A DNA stretch of 64,000 nucleotides from Pantoea cypripedii (GCF_011395035.1 NZ_CP024768.1:3031978-3095977), one strand, 5' to 3'. Counted from the stretch's first letter, positions 52,812 through 61,364 are shown. Notes: a model not told the origin generated them from the letters alone. Translations and numbers: made by a program.

Positions 52812-54414
52812 ATCGGTTTTCCCGTTGCGCCAGACGGCCGACATTATTGCAGCGCTGCGCCAGCAGCAGGAAGTGGCGCTGGTGGATGTCCGCGACGAAG
52901 CGTTGTATGCCACTGGTCATCCGTTGTTTGCGGTGAACATTCCCTTGTCCAAACTGGAGCTGGAGTGGCTGGATCGTATTCCCCGGCGTGAGACGGCCAT
53001 CACTTTATATGATAACGGCGAAGGTCTGGCACAAACGGCGGCGGAGCGCATAGCTGCGCTGGGGTATCACAACGTCGCGCTGCTGGCTGACGATCTGCAG
53101 GGCTGGCAGGATGCGGGTGGAGAGCTGTTTATTGACGTCAACTCACCCAGCAAAGCTTTTGGTGAACTGGTGGAGCATCATAACCAGACGCCGTCACTAT
53201 CGGCTGACGAGGTGCATGCGTTGCTGGAAAACGGCAACAATGTGGTGGTGCTGGATGCGCGTCGTTTTGATGAATACCAGACCATGAGTATTCCCGGCGC
53301 AACCAGCGTGCCGGGTGGTGAACTGGTGCTGCGGGTACGCGATCTGGCCCCTTCACCGACTACCACGGTGATCGTTAACTGCGCGGGTCGTACCCGCAGC
53401 ATTATAGGCACGCAATCGCTGGTCAATGCTGGTATCCGTAACCCGGTTTATGCACTGCGCAACGGCACCATCGGCTGGACGCTGGCCGGACATCCGCTCG
53501 ATACAGGACAGGCGCGCCGCTATGGTACCACCAGCGAAACCGCCCAGCGACAGGCCGCCTTTAAAGCTCGTCAGCTGGCTGACCAGGCAGGCGTGGAGCG
53601 TATTCATCTCTCTGCGCTACCGGGTCTTCAGCAGGACAACCGCACCGTCTATCTGTTCGATGTGCGTGATGCGCAGGAATATGCAGCAGGCCATCTGCCT
53701 GGCAGCCGCCATGTACCCGGCGGGCAACTGGTGCAGGAGACCGATCATTACTCCAGCGTTCGTGGAGCCCGCATCGTGCTGATCGATGATGACAACGTCC
53801 GCGCTAACATGGCGGCATCCTGGCTGGCTCAACTTGGCTGGCAGGTCGCGGTGCTGGATGGATTGCAGGCCAGTGACTTCAGCGCCACCGGAGCATGGCA
53901 GGCACAGGTACCACCCACCGCCCATGCTGAATTTGTCTCACCCACCCAGCTCGCCAGCTGGCTGGATGAGGGGCAAACTCAGGTGCTGGATTTCACCACG
54001 CACGCCAATCATCTCAACAGTCATATCCCTGGTGCCGCCTGGCTGCTGCGCTCAACCCTGCAACAACAGGGCAAAGCGTTACTTCCCGAGGCGCAACGTT
54101 ATGTACTGACCTGCGGCAGCAGCCTGCTGGCGGGCTATGCCGTGCAACAGATCGCAGAGCTGAGCGGGAAGCCGGTCTATCTCCTGGCCGGAGGCAACAC
54201 CGCCTGGCGCGCTGCGGGTCTGCCAACTGAGCAGGGATCGCAACAATTGCTGTCACCAGCGATAGATCGTTATCGCCGTCCCTATGAAGGCACCGATATC
54301 GAACCCGCGGTGATGCAAGCGTATCTCGACTGGGAATATGGCCTGGTGGCACAACTGGACCGCGATGGGACACATGGGTTCCGCGTGCTAAAGCCGATTG
54401 CTGAGGGGCAGTAA
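52804..54414 (+). CDS. Four-domain rhodanese (sulfurtransferase)
   Basis: A 536-residue protein made of four rhodanese modules at about residues 5-110, 130-235, 268-365 and 378-480. Only the second (VIVNCAGRTRS, Cys193) and fourth (YVLTCGSSLLA, Cys437) have the active-site cysteine; the first has ITLYDNGEG and the third VLIDDDNVRA at that place. It probably transfers sulfane sulfur or handles sulfite/thiosulfate. The start at 52804 overlaps the dioxygenase stop by 8 bp; a longer frame to 52507 lies inside the dioxygenase gene. Confidence 0.88.
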   Translation: MTKSVFPLRQTADIIAALRQQQEVALVDVRDEALYATGHPLFAVNIPLSKLELEWLDRIPRRETAITLYDNGEGLAQTAAERIAALGYHNVALLADDLQGWQDAGGELFIDVNSPSKAFGELVEHHNQTPSLSADEVHALLENGNNVVVLDARRFDEYQTMSIPGATSVPGGELVLRVRDLAPSPTTTVIVNCAGRTRSIIGTQSLVNAGIRNPVYALRNGTIGWTLAGHPLDTGQARRYGTTSETAQRQAAFKARQLADQAGVERIHLSALPGLQQDNRTVYLFDVRDAQEYAAGHLPGSRHVPGGQLVQETDHYSSVRGARIVLIDDDNVRANMAASWLAQLGWQVAVLDGLQASDFSATGAWQAQVPPTAHAEFVSPTQLASWLDEGQTQVLDFTTHANHLNSHIPGAAWLLRSTLQQQGKALLPEAQRYVLTCGSSLLAGYAVQQIAELSGKPVYLLAGGNTAWRAAGLPTEQGSQQLLSPAIDRYRRPYEGTDIEPAVMQAYLDWEYGLVAQLDRDGTHGFRVLKPIAEGQ

Positions 54415-54419
54415 CATTC

Positions 54420-54477
54420 GTAGCGGCGCGATTTATCGCGCAATTTTATGTGCAATATCGAAAAATCGCGCCGCTAC
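54420..54477. repeat. Composite palindromic repeat (GTAGC type)
   Basis: GTAGCGGCGCGAT at the left and ATCGCGCCGCTAC at the right form a 13-bp terminal inverted repeat around a 32-bp middle that has its own ATCGCG half. It shares its core with the repeat at 6180. It lies 5 bp after the rhodanese stop. Confidence 0.75.
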
Positions 54478-54495
54478 GGTTATGCAGACTGTTGA

Positions 54496-54843
54496 TTAAT
54501 CAAACAGCCAACGCCCGGCTTTGGCGGATTCGATCAGCATATGAATGGTGAGTGATTTAGGCTCCACCTGAGTGATTTTTTGCGACTTCGGGCGAAGAAA
54601 ATTAGGTAGCATTCCCTTCTCATAGGGCCAGTATGCAATGAAATTAAAGTCACTGGTGTCAACATTAAAACGTTGGAAGTAGTCTTTCATGATTTCGTCG
54701 CCTGTCTCCCTCGCCCAGGGATATTTTCCCATGTTCAGACTCGTTGCAGGCGTCAATACGGGTTTAGTTTTGGCAAAGAGAGGCTTGCTGTTGTAGGTTT
54801 TCGCATACCATTCAATAACCGCTTTTTCGATATCTTTCACCAT
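54496..54843 (-). CDS. DUF1493 family protein
   Basis: A 115-residue acidic cytoplasmic protein. The ETGDEIMKDYFQRFNVDTSDFNFIAYWPYE stretch is the DUF1493 signature (GDDADEFLxxFFERFNVDxSxFxFxxYFP type). DUF1493 proteins are common in enterobacterial accessory islands and have no proven role. The start codon overlaps the end of the upstream membrane-protein gene by 7 bp, so the two form a translationally coupled pair. Confidence 0.8.
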   Translation of the reverse strand: MVKDIEKAVIEWYAKTYNSKPLFAKTKPVLTPATSLNMGKYPWARETGDEIMKDYFQRFNVDTSDFNFIAYWPYEKGMLPNFLRPKSQKITQVEPKSLTIHMLIESAKAGRWLFD

Positions 54844-55280
54844 AAGCGATCACCCTCTCTGGCAATTTGATTATAAGTATTGAGAGTATTAAACCCTATC
54901 CGCGCAACATCATTCATCATAAAAGCGATGCCCAAAACCGGTATCCAGCGACCAGCAAAGGCTCCCAGATTAGTCACATAGCTAAAGCGTAAGTGTCGGA
55001 TGCTTTCGTTTGTCAGTGTGGGCCAACGGTTGACACGAAACTTTAACCAGCGTCGAAGATTTTCACTGAGAATTGATGTTCCTGGCGTTGCTCCAGCAGG
55101 CTTTCCTCTGGTACTTTGAGTTGGCTGCCCTAAGATGATAAGAGCCAGAGCCACCACATCACCTGCACCAAGCTGCTTTTGAGCTTCTTCCAGAAAGACA
55201 AAAAAGAACAACTCACCAGCGGTAAGATTGGTTAATCCCTTGTAGAAGTATGTCCCATTTAGCTGCTCCGTCGTATCCAT
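54837..55280 (-). CDS. Uncharacterised membrane-associated protein paired with DUF1493
   Basis: A 147-residue protein with a hydrophobic middle (ELFFFVFLEEAQ, AGDVVALALIILGQP), a KPAGATPGTSILSENLRRWL linker and a C-terminal hydrophobic stretch LGAFAGRWIPVLGIAFMMND. I recall similar proteins beside DUF1493 genes in Salmonella and related genomes, but no function is known. The start has GGGAG 8 bp upstream. An accessory toxin/immunity-type pair is one possibility. Confidence 0.65.
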   Translation of the reverse strand: MDTTEQLNGTYFYKGLTNLTAGELFFFVFLEEAQKQLGAGDVVALALIILGQPTQSTRGKPAGATPGTSILSENLRRWLKFRVNRWPTLTNESIRHLRFSYVTNLGAFAGRWIPVLGIAFMMNDVARIGFNTLNTYNQIAREGDRLW

Positions 55281-55927
55281 TCCTGAAACTCCCTTTCATT
55301 AAGAATTTCTTATACTACAGAACATTTTTCGACCAGTCTAGTTTGTTCAATAGCATAAAGCGGAGCTGTTTCAGCGGTGCTTCTATAGGTCAAATACCAA
55401 CAACAGCTATTATGTTTAAAACCCCCTGAAATCGACAAATTATCCAGTGCTGGCGCGGGCTTGCTGGCAGTGCGCACTGTCATGGCAACTGGTCTGATGA
55501 CGGCAGAAAAAGCATCAAGATATTTTGCCAAATCTAAATGATAATGATTATCGAGTATGGAAACTGCTTAAAGGATATCCAATGGAGACGATGATATTTA
55601 TGCAGGCTGATTGCTGGTTAATGACCTGCCAATTGTTAATCGTGTAGGCGGGGTTGGGTAGTCTCTAGGGAATCACTCAGACATCAAAGTTGACTAAATG
55701 AGATAAGAAAAATTGGCCAGATGAACAGACTGAGGTAAATTTTTTTATGAGGGGATGAATGAGGGTAAAAAGCAGATACAAACAACCAATTATCGCTTAA
55801 GATATTGATTTTATTAATATTTATAAAAACCTTAATGTATTTCTAAATCGTATTTAATAGGGTAAATAACAGCTTTAATTGAACCTTTATTGGTGCTAAA
55901 ACTGCCAATATATTTTCATTACAAACA
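55281..55927. other. AT-rich gene-poor stretch in accessory islet
   Basis: This 647-bp segment marks the change from normal to strongly AT-rich DNA. It holds a Fur-like site (55539-55553) and a minus-strand 73-codon frame (55310-55531, TTG start) with no recognisable family. I see no RNA gene or repeat and cannot support a protein here; a decayed gene is possible. Confidence 0.5.
55539..55553. promoter_or_regulatory. Fur-box-like sequence
   Basis: TGATAAT-g-ATTATCG matches the 7-1-7 Fur consensus TGATAATnATTATCA at all but the last base. It lies 8 bp before an unassigned minus-strand frame; no known iron gene follows on either strand. Confidence 0.45.
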
Positions 55928-56716
55928 CTAATCATCTTGCCTAGCTGCTTCGATCATACTTCTAAAAAGCTCTATTAAGATTTCACTCTTAGTAATCTCA
56001 AGTTTCATTATTTTCTGATGACTTCCTTTCTTCAATTGAGAATGAAAACGTAACGTTCTAATCTCATGCAAATCCTTACCAACAGACAAATGGTAAAATA
56101 CAATGAATCCTTCAACCATAAAATACCACATTACCCCACCAGAACTGTCCACATTTTTTTGAATGATATTTGACAACAAAACCTTTATAACTTCATCTTT
56201 AATTGATTGAGTGCTGTCAACTATCCTGAAAATGGACATTCTCATGAAGTGATCAAGTTTTAAGCCATATCTCTTATCTAGATTAATATCATTTTGATAG
56301 ATACAAAGTCTCAAAATGTCATCGATTTCTTCACTCCCATGCACATTATCATAGTGGATATGCTTTGCAACTGATGCGCGCCATAAGATACTGATTAAGA
56401 AAAGGTAGAATCGTTTATAATCAAATGATGAAATTACGATGTGATTTGAATTTTTGCGGAAATTTTTATGATCTCTTAAAACTCTTATCCCATAATGTTC
56501 ATAGTTTATTGATAAGAATTGTTCACATGCACGACATAACATTGGTTCTTTAGGGTCGAAGTTTCCAGTAATGCTTTTTTTTCCTTCCTCTAACACTACA
56601 ATCTTACCGTCTTCCTTTTTTAGGTTTTTGAAATAGCTTCTGGGTATTATATGTGACTGTTGCAACTCTCTCACTTCCAAACAAAGTTTACAGATTCCAA
56701 TCATTCTATTCCTCAC
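55928..56716 (-). CDS. HNH-like Cys/His protein of accessory islet
   Basis: A 262-residue protein with an N-terminal zinc-finger/HNH-like region: Cys9-x2-Cys12, then LQQSHIIPRSYFK (His22), then LCRACE (Cys61, Cys64). This CxxC / SHIIP / CxxCE / NYEHYG order belongs to a widespread uncharacterised family often annotated as HNH endonuclease. The usual final histidine after the second CxxC is replaced by Glu65, so nuclease activity is uncertain. The remaining 200 residues are helical and basic. Strong AT bias points to horizontal transfer. The start may be the internal Met5. Confidence 0.6.
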   Translation of the reverse strand: MRNRMIGICKLCLEVRELQQSHIIPRSYFKNLKKEDGKIVVLEEGKKSITGNFDPKEPMLCRACEQFLSINYEHYGIRVLRDHKNFRKNSNHIVISSFDYKRFYLFLISILWRASVAKHIHYDNVHGSEEIDDILRLCIYQNDINLDKRYGLKLDHFMRMSIFRIVDSTQSIKDEVIKVLLSNIIQKNVDSSGGVMWYFMVEGFIVFYHLSVGKDLHEIRTLRFHSQLKKGSHQKIMKLEITKSEILIELFRSMIEAARQDD

Positions 56717-56780
56717 TGAAAAAACATGTCAAAGTCGGTACACTGCCACCATACATTGACTTGAGATTAAATCAGAGATT

Positions 56781-57407
56781 TTACTTAAAGGATTTACCTT
56801 GCTTTAGGAAGTATTCTTTCCAAAACTTCTCTGGAGACTCGGCACAATAATCAGAAAGCACTTTAAAATCATCCTTATATTGAGGGAGATTTTTACCAAA
56901 TGTTATCTCTTTAGGTAAAAAACTACCACCACCTACTACTTTAAACTTTATCGCGGAATTTTTCTTGTCTTTCTTGACCAGTTTTAAAACTGCGACAGCT
57001 TGCATTTTTCCTTCATGCAATTGCTCTAAATAGAATTTCCTATCGAAAAAGAAGTCTCTGATTCCCGGCTCCCCACTCTCAAGAATGATTACGTAAGTAA
57101 TTGGTAGAGCATCACAAATTTCCTTGCTCAAAATCTCTCCCTTTACGCTCCCATCATCAGAAACATCAAAGTTGAGAATCATTTTGGGCTGGTTAATATC
57201 TAATCCAGAATCCCCATTATTCAATAAATACTCAGCATTAGTTGACCAGTGTCCACTAAGGAAATCCGTGTCATATAGATACGTTTTTTTAAGTTCTGAA
57301 TACGAAGCCGGAATTTTAACCAAACTTTCCAGTGCGCCACTAAAACTTGTCAAAAAACCTGCCGAATAAATAAGAGCGTATTTACACCAGGTAGCTATTT
57401 TCTTCAT
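56781..57407 (-). CDS. Membrane-anchored beta-rich protein of accessory islet
   Basis: A 208-residue protein with one N-terminal membrane segment (about residues 8-26, YALIYSAGFLTSFSGAL) and a soluble domain rich in beta strands (SGHWSTNAEYLL, KMILNFDVSDDGSVKGEIL, AVAVLKLVKKDKKNSAIKF). A GxW opening followed by paired strands recalls lipocalin-like or S-2TM-beta-type domains seen in bacterial immunity genes, but I cannot name a family. It lies upstream of the HNH-like gene on the same strand with a 64-bp gap. Confidence 0.55.
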   Translation of the reverse strand: MKKIATWCKYALIYSAGFLTSFSGALESLVKIPASYSELKKTYLYDTDFLSGHWSTNAEYLLNNGDSGLDINQPKMILNFDVSDDGSVKGEILSKEICDALPITYVIILESGEPGIRDFFFDRKFYLEQLHEGKMQAVAVLKLVKKDKKNSAIKFKVVGGGSFLPKEITFGKNLPQYKDDFKVLSDYCAESPEKFWKEYFLKQGKSFK

Positions 57408-58093
57408 TATCGTCCGTCTTAGTCATTATTAGATAGATTTGAAATGCTATAGAGAATCGCGATCCAAAGTGTCATCATCCTACTCTTGCAGTCGCATCTT
57501 GCGATAGTGCTTGCGACTCACTTTTATCTCAGGCGCTCTCTTAAGTTTTTCATCAGGCCCCCCTCCCTTTCGACTACCTGCAACCTCTGTTTTTTACGCA
57601 TACCGCACCATCGGCCAAGTTTCGAGCTATTTTAGTTTGCTATCAGACTGAGGACAATAGAAGCCAATAAGCGCCGTGATGGGGTATTAACCGATCAGCG
57701 CCGTAGGCGTCATCTGTGTTCTGCTTTCACTCATTCTCTTATCAGGTAGCCGTTATAGTCCGGTGGCTGAAACCGTGGCAGAGCCAGATATTTTCCCGAT
57801 CTGGTTAGGATTCCCATCTATCGCCTGTTTATTCCCTGTTCTGTCTCACGACATGGCATTACGGAACACCGCGCTAAGTGTGGAACGAATGAAAGTTCTT
57901 GAGAGGATTTTTAGAGACGGAGGCTCGTCATTAGCTTTCGAGTTCTGAGATGATACCTGTTCGAAGCTCTTAACTACAGGCCGCACGGATGATAGACTCT
58001 CAAATCGCCAACTAACAAACATGCGGCAATTTCAAAGTTTAAGTGACTCATGTGAAATCAGGTAATTGATTGATTGCAATGAATCAGGATGAG
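57408..58093. other. Gene-poor stretch between islet and tRNA-Ala genes
   Basis: These 686 bp have short reading frames on both strands but none with a ribosome binding site and family match. A 61-codon plus-strand frame (57763-57948, GTG) and a minus-strand frame ending with basic residues near 57490 could be fragments of decayed genes. I see no repeat, integrase piece or duplicated tRNA end. Confidence 0.5.
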
Positions 58094-58169
<76 letters not shown>

Positions 58170-58214
58170 ACATCTGGAATCGTTTTTTCAGTGCCAAACC
58201 CCTGGGAAGAAGTT

Positions 58215-58290
<76 letters not shown>

Positions 58291-58628
58291 GAACCGAAAA
58301 AACCGCCGAGTCACCTCGACGGACGGCATAATATGAAACCCATTCCTGGGTGTCAACGTCAAATTTCGGTTCTGTGTTCAATCGCTGAAAAAGGCGGCAA
58401 ACCCGCGCCGCGCTGGCTTTTTTTTCATCATCACCAGGCTTTTGCCAGGCATCCCCCCTTCCCCCGCCACAACCCGCCAGGTTAATTATGCGTTAATCAT
58501 GTTAGGAGAAATCTTGTTTTCATTAAAAGGGAGTGTAAACTTAGCACGCTAATTAACCGGTCACCGACCAGGGTTTAACCTTTTGCCGGTTAGCACCTTC
58601 CCTTTGCCAATAAAAGAAAAGTGAGTTT
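58291..58628. other. Divergent promoter region tRNA-Ala / FNT channel
   Basis: This 338-bp gap contains the tRNA-Ala promoter (minus strand), a C-rich run near 58455 and the upstream region of the FNT gene. I see no FNR site (TTGATnnnnATCAA), unlike the oxygen-controlled focA and nirC of E. coli, and no further gene. Confidence 0.5.
58328..58356 (-). promoter_or_regulatory. Promoter of the tRNA-Ala operon
   Basis: On the minus strand a perfect -35 TTGACA (58356-58351) and a -10 TATTAT (58333-58328) are 17 bp apart, followed by a GC-rich discriminator typical of stringently controlled stable RNA genes. Confidence 0.85.
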
Positions 58629-59417
58629 ATGTCGCTGCATACACCAAAAGAGATCGCCCAGCTGGCGATTCAGTCTGGCGTGGTTAAAAGCCAGGCGTCC
58701 GTTTCAACCTTATTGATTCTCGGCTTTATGGCAGGTGCATTCATTGCTACCGGCTTTCTGCTCGATCTCCATGTGATTAACCAACTCCCTGCCAACTGGG
58801 GTTCCTTTGGCGGATTTCTCGGTGCGGCGGTGTTCCCCGTCGGGCTGATTCTGACCGTGCTGGCCGGTGGTGAACTGCTGACCGGTAATATGATGACCAT
58901 GCCGATTGCCTGGTTCGCGCGCCGCATCAGCGGTTTTAGTCTGCTGCGTAACTGGTTCTGGGTCACCATTGCCAACTTCCTCGGCAGTATCGCCGTGGCC
59001 TGGTTCTTCGGTCATATGCTCGGCATGACCGAAGGCGATTACCTGAAGAAAACCGTCGCGATTGCCACCGCTAAAGTGAATGCTGACTTCCTGCATGCCT
59101 TTATCTCCGGTATTGGCTGTAACTGGCTGGTGTGTCTCGCCGTCTGGCTGGCCTTCGCCAGTAAAGATGTCGTGGGCAAGATTTTCGGCATGTGGTTCCC
59201 GGTGATGGCTTTCGTCGCGATTGGTTTCCAGCACGTGGTGGCGAACATGTTTATCGTGCCTGCCGCGATTTTTGCCGGACAACTCAGCTGGGCGGAATAC
59301 CTGCCGAATTTCGTTGCCGTGTTCCTCGGTAACGGCGTTGGCGGCGCAATTTTTGTCGGTCTGACCTACTTCATCGCCTTCCGTCCGGCGCAGGCAGCAG
59401 CCACCGAAGCCTCTTAA
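58629..59417 (+). CDS. Formate/nitrite transporter family channel (FocA/NirC-like)
   Basis: A 262-residue FNT channel with six membrane segments forming a pentamer in the family. The omega-loop motif LAGGELLTGNMMTMPIAWFAR, the GIGCNWLVCLAVWLAF half-helix and the gating histidine in GFQHVVANMFIVPAAI are all present. Length and spacing are close to NirC/FocA, but neither nir nor pfl genes adjoin it, so formate or nitrite specificity is open. A second FNT gene (yfdC) is at 25.6 kb. Confidence 0.9.
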   Translation: MSLHTPKEIAQLAIQSGVVKSQASVSTLLILGFMAGAFIATGFLLDLHVINQLPANWGSFGGFLGAAVFPVGLILTVLAGGELLTGNMMTMPIAWFARRISGFSLLRNWFWVTIANFLGSIAVAWFFGHMLGMTEGDYLKKTVAIATAKVNADFLHAFISGIGCNWLVCLAVWLAFASKDVVGKIFGMWFPVMAFVAIGFQHVVANMFIVPAAIFAGQLSWAEYLPNFVAVFLGNGVGGAIFVGLTYFIAFRPAQAAATEAS

Positions 59418-59424
59418 TCGATTT

Positions 59425-59456
59425 ATGCCTTTTGCCAGATGGCGGAAGGCATTTTC
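59425..59456 (+). terminator. Terminator after the FNT gene
   Basis: ATGCCTTtTGCC-agat-GGCGgAAGGCAT followed by TTTCC forms a long stem with one mismatch just after the stop. Confidence 0.75.
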
Positions 59457-59528
59457 CGTCGTGATTACTTTTTCCTGTAACGTTTTGTTGTAATATGTAG
59501 AGCTAATGTATTTAACAGGGAAAGCGTC

Positions 59529-59882
59529 GTGAAAAAGGAATGGCTAACACCCGAAGAACTCGCGCTGGAAACGGGCTACAGTCGGCAGACTGTGAACAAA
59601 TGGATTAAACGCGAAAACTGGACAACCACGCCAAAGCCCGGTGTACAGGGCGGTAAGGCGCGATTGATCCATATTGATGAACGCGTGAAAAGCTTTATCC
59701 AATCCACCCGCCATGCGAACGAACCGGCAGCTCATTACGGTGCACAGCAAAATACGTTACCTGCGTTATTAATAAATTCTGTCCAGCAAATGACGGCAGC
59801 CGAACAGGAACAACTGGTGGCTCTTCTGCTACGGGAAGGGATCAGAGGCGTGTTACAACGGCTGGGAATTCAGGAAAAATAA
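59529..59882 (+). CDS. yfeC: DNA-binding transcriptional regulator YfeC
   Basis: A 117-residue protein of the YfeC (DUF1323) family with an N-terminal MerR/excisionase-like helix-turn-helix (WLTPEELALETGYSRQTVNKWIKRENW) and a helical C-terminal part for oligomerisation (MTAAEQEQLVALLLREGI). E. coli YfeC is about 114 residues and lies in the same place before gltX; its neighbour yfeD is missing here. Targets are not known with certainty. Confidence 0.9.
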   Translation: MKKEWLTPEELALETGYSRQTVNKWIKRENWTTTPKPGVQGGKARLIHIDERVKSFIQSTRHANEPAAHYGAQQNTLPALLINSVQQMTAAEQEQLVALLLREGIRGVLQRLGIQEK

Positions 59883-59916
59883 AAAAGCCGGGAGCAGATG
59901 CTTCCGGCTTTTTTTA
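59883..59916. terminator. Bidirectional terminator yfeC/gltX
   Basis: AAAAGCCGG-gagcagatgctt-CCGGCTTTTTTT has A-tract and T-tract flanks, so it can serve both converging genes. Confidence 0.88.
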
Positions 59917-59942
59917 TGCCCGTCAGATGTTAGCGCGGAACA

Positions 59943-61364
59943 TTATGCCTGGGCTTCGCGCTCAGTAATAAATGCCAGCGCTTTTTCAATACGCGCTACG
60001 CTACGGCTGCGACCAATGGCCTGGACAGTCACATCCAGCGCCGGGGACTGACCCGCACCGGTTACGGCAACGCGCAGTGGCATGCCCACTTTACCCATCC
60101 CCAGCTCCAGTTCGTCTGCGGCGCCCTGAATGGCATGATGCACATTCTCTGCGGTCCAGTCGTTGTCGCTGATGGCAGCCAGTTTGTCACGCACGACTTC
60201 CAGCGGCTGACGCGCCACCGGACGCAGATGCTTCTTCGCAGCGTCAGCATCAAAGGCATCGAACTCTTCATAGAAGTAACGGCAGGATGCCGCAATTTCC
60301 ACCAGCGTCTTGCAACGCTCGCCCAGCAGGGTAACCAGCTTCGCCAGTTCCGGGCCGGTACGGGTATCGATGTTCTGCTGTTCAATATGCCACTGCAGGT
60401 GCGTCGCCACATATTCCGGCGGCAGGGTATTAATGTAGTGATGGTTCAGCCACTGCAATTTTTCAGTATTGAAGGCACTGGCCGATTTGCTCACCGCATC
60501 GAGGGTAAACAGCTCGGTCATTTCCGCCACGCTGAAAATTTCCTGGTCGCCATGTGACCAGCCCAGACGCACCAGATAGTTGAGCAGCGCTTCCGGCAGG
60601 TAGCCATCATCACGATACTGCATCACCCCCACGGCACCATGACGTTTAGAGAGTTTCTTCCCGTCATCACCGAGGATCATCGATACGTGTGCGTAGGTAG
60701 GGACTTCAGCACCAATCGCTTTCAGGATGTTGATCTGACGCGGTGTGTTGTTGATATGGTCTTCACCACGGATAACGTGGGTGATGCCCATATCCCAATC
60801 GTCCACCACCACACAGAAGTTATAGGTCGGTGAACCGTCGGTGCGACGAATAATCAGGTCATCCAGTTCCTGGTTGCTGAACTCAATCGGACCACGAATC
60901 TGGTCATCAAAAATGACGGAGCCATCCTGCGGGTTACGAAAACGCACTACGCAAGGTTCGTCGGCAGCATGATGTTCATGGCTGTCGCGGCAATGACCGT
61001 CGTAACGCGGCTTTTCACCCTTCGCCATCTGTTCTTCACGCAACGCTTCCAGACGCTCTTTGGAGCAGTAACATTTATAAGCAGTGCCAGCCACCAGCAT
61101 TTCATCGATCACCGCGTTATAGCGATCAAAGCGTTTGGTCTGGTAGTACGGACCTTCGTTCCAGTCGAGGCTCAGCCAGTTCATGCCATCCATAATGGCT
61201 TCGATGGCTTCCGGTGTGGATCGCTCCAGATCGGTATCTTCGATACGCAGAACAAATTCGCCCTTGTTATGACGAGCATAAAGCCAGGAGTAAAGAGCAG
61301 TACGAGCACCGCCCACATGCAGATAGCCAGTGGGGCTGGGTGCGAAGCGAGTTTTGATTTTCAT
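59943..61364 (-). CDS. gltX: Glutamyl-tRNA synthetase
   Basis: GltX charges tRNA-Glu and supplies Glu-tRNA for haem synthesis. It is 473 residues (E. coli 471). The class I HIGH-type motif is in RFAPSPTGYLHVGGARTALY and the KMSKS-type motif is DDGKKLSKRHGAVGV. The zinc-binding cysteines appear in KCYCSKERLEALR and downstream DGHCRDSHEHH. It is divergent from the Val/Lys tRNA cluster. Confidence 0.97.
   Translation of the reverse strand: MKIKTRFAPSPTGYLHVGGARTALYSWLYARHNKGEFVLRIEDTDLERSTPEAIEAIMDGMNWLSLDWNEGPYYQTKRFDRYNAVIDEMLVAGTAYKCYCSKERLEALREEQMAKGEKPRYDGHCRDSHEHHAADEPCVVRFRNPQDGSVIFDDQIRGPIEFSNQELDDLIIRRTDGSPTYNFCVVVDDWDMGITHVIRGEDHINNTPRQINILKAIGAEVPTYAHVSMILGDDGKKLSKRHGAVGVMQYRDDGYLPEALLNYLVRLGWSHGDQEIFSVAEMTELFTLDAVSKSASAFNTEKLQWLNHHYINTLPPEYVATHLQWHIEQQNIDTRTGPELAKLVTLLGERCKTLVEIAASCRYFYEEFDAFDADAAKKHLRPVARQPLEVVRDKLAAISDNDWTAENVHHAIQGAADELELGMGKVGMPLRVAVTGAGQSPALDVTVQAIGRSRSVARIEKALAFITEREAQA

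Noticed and set aside
55310..55531. 73-codon minus-strand frame with TTG start
   Set aside because: No ribosome binding site is seen (a Fur-like box lies immediately upstream) and there is no family match, so I do not call it a gene.
57763..57948. 61-codon plus-strand frame before the tRNA-Ala genes
   Set aside because: GTG start without a convincing ribosome binding site and no recognisable family; probably chance or a decayed fragment.
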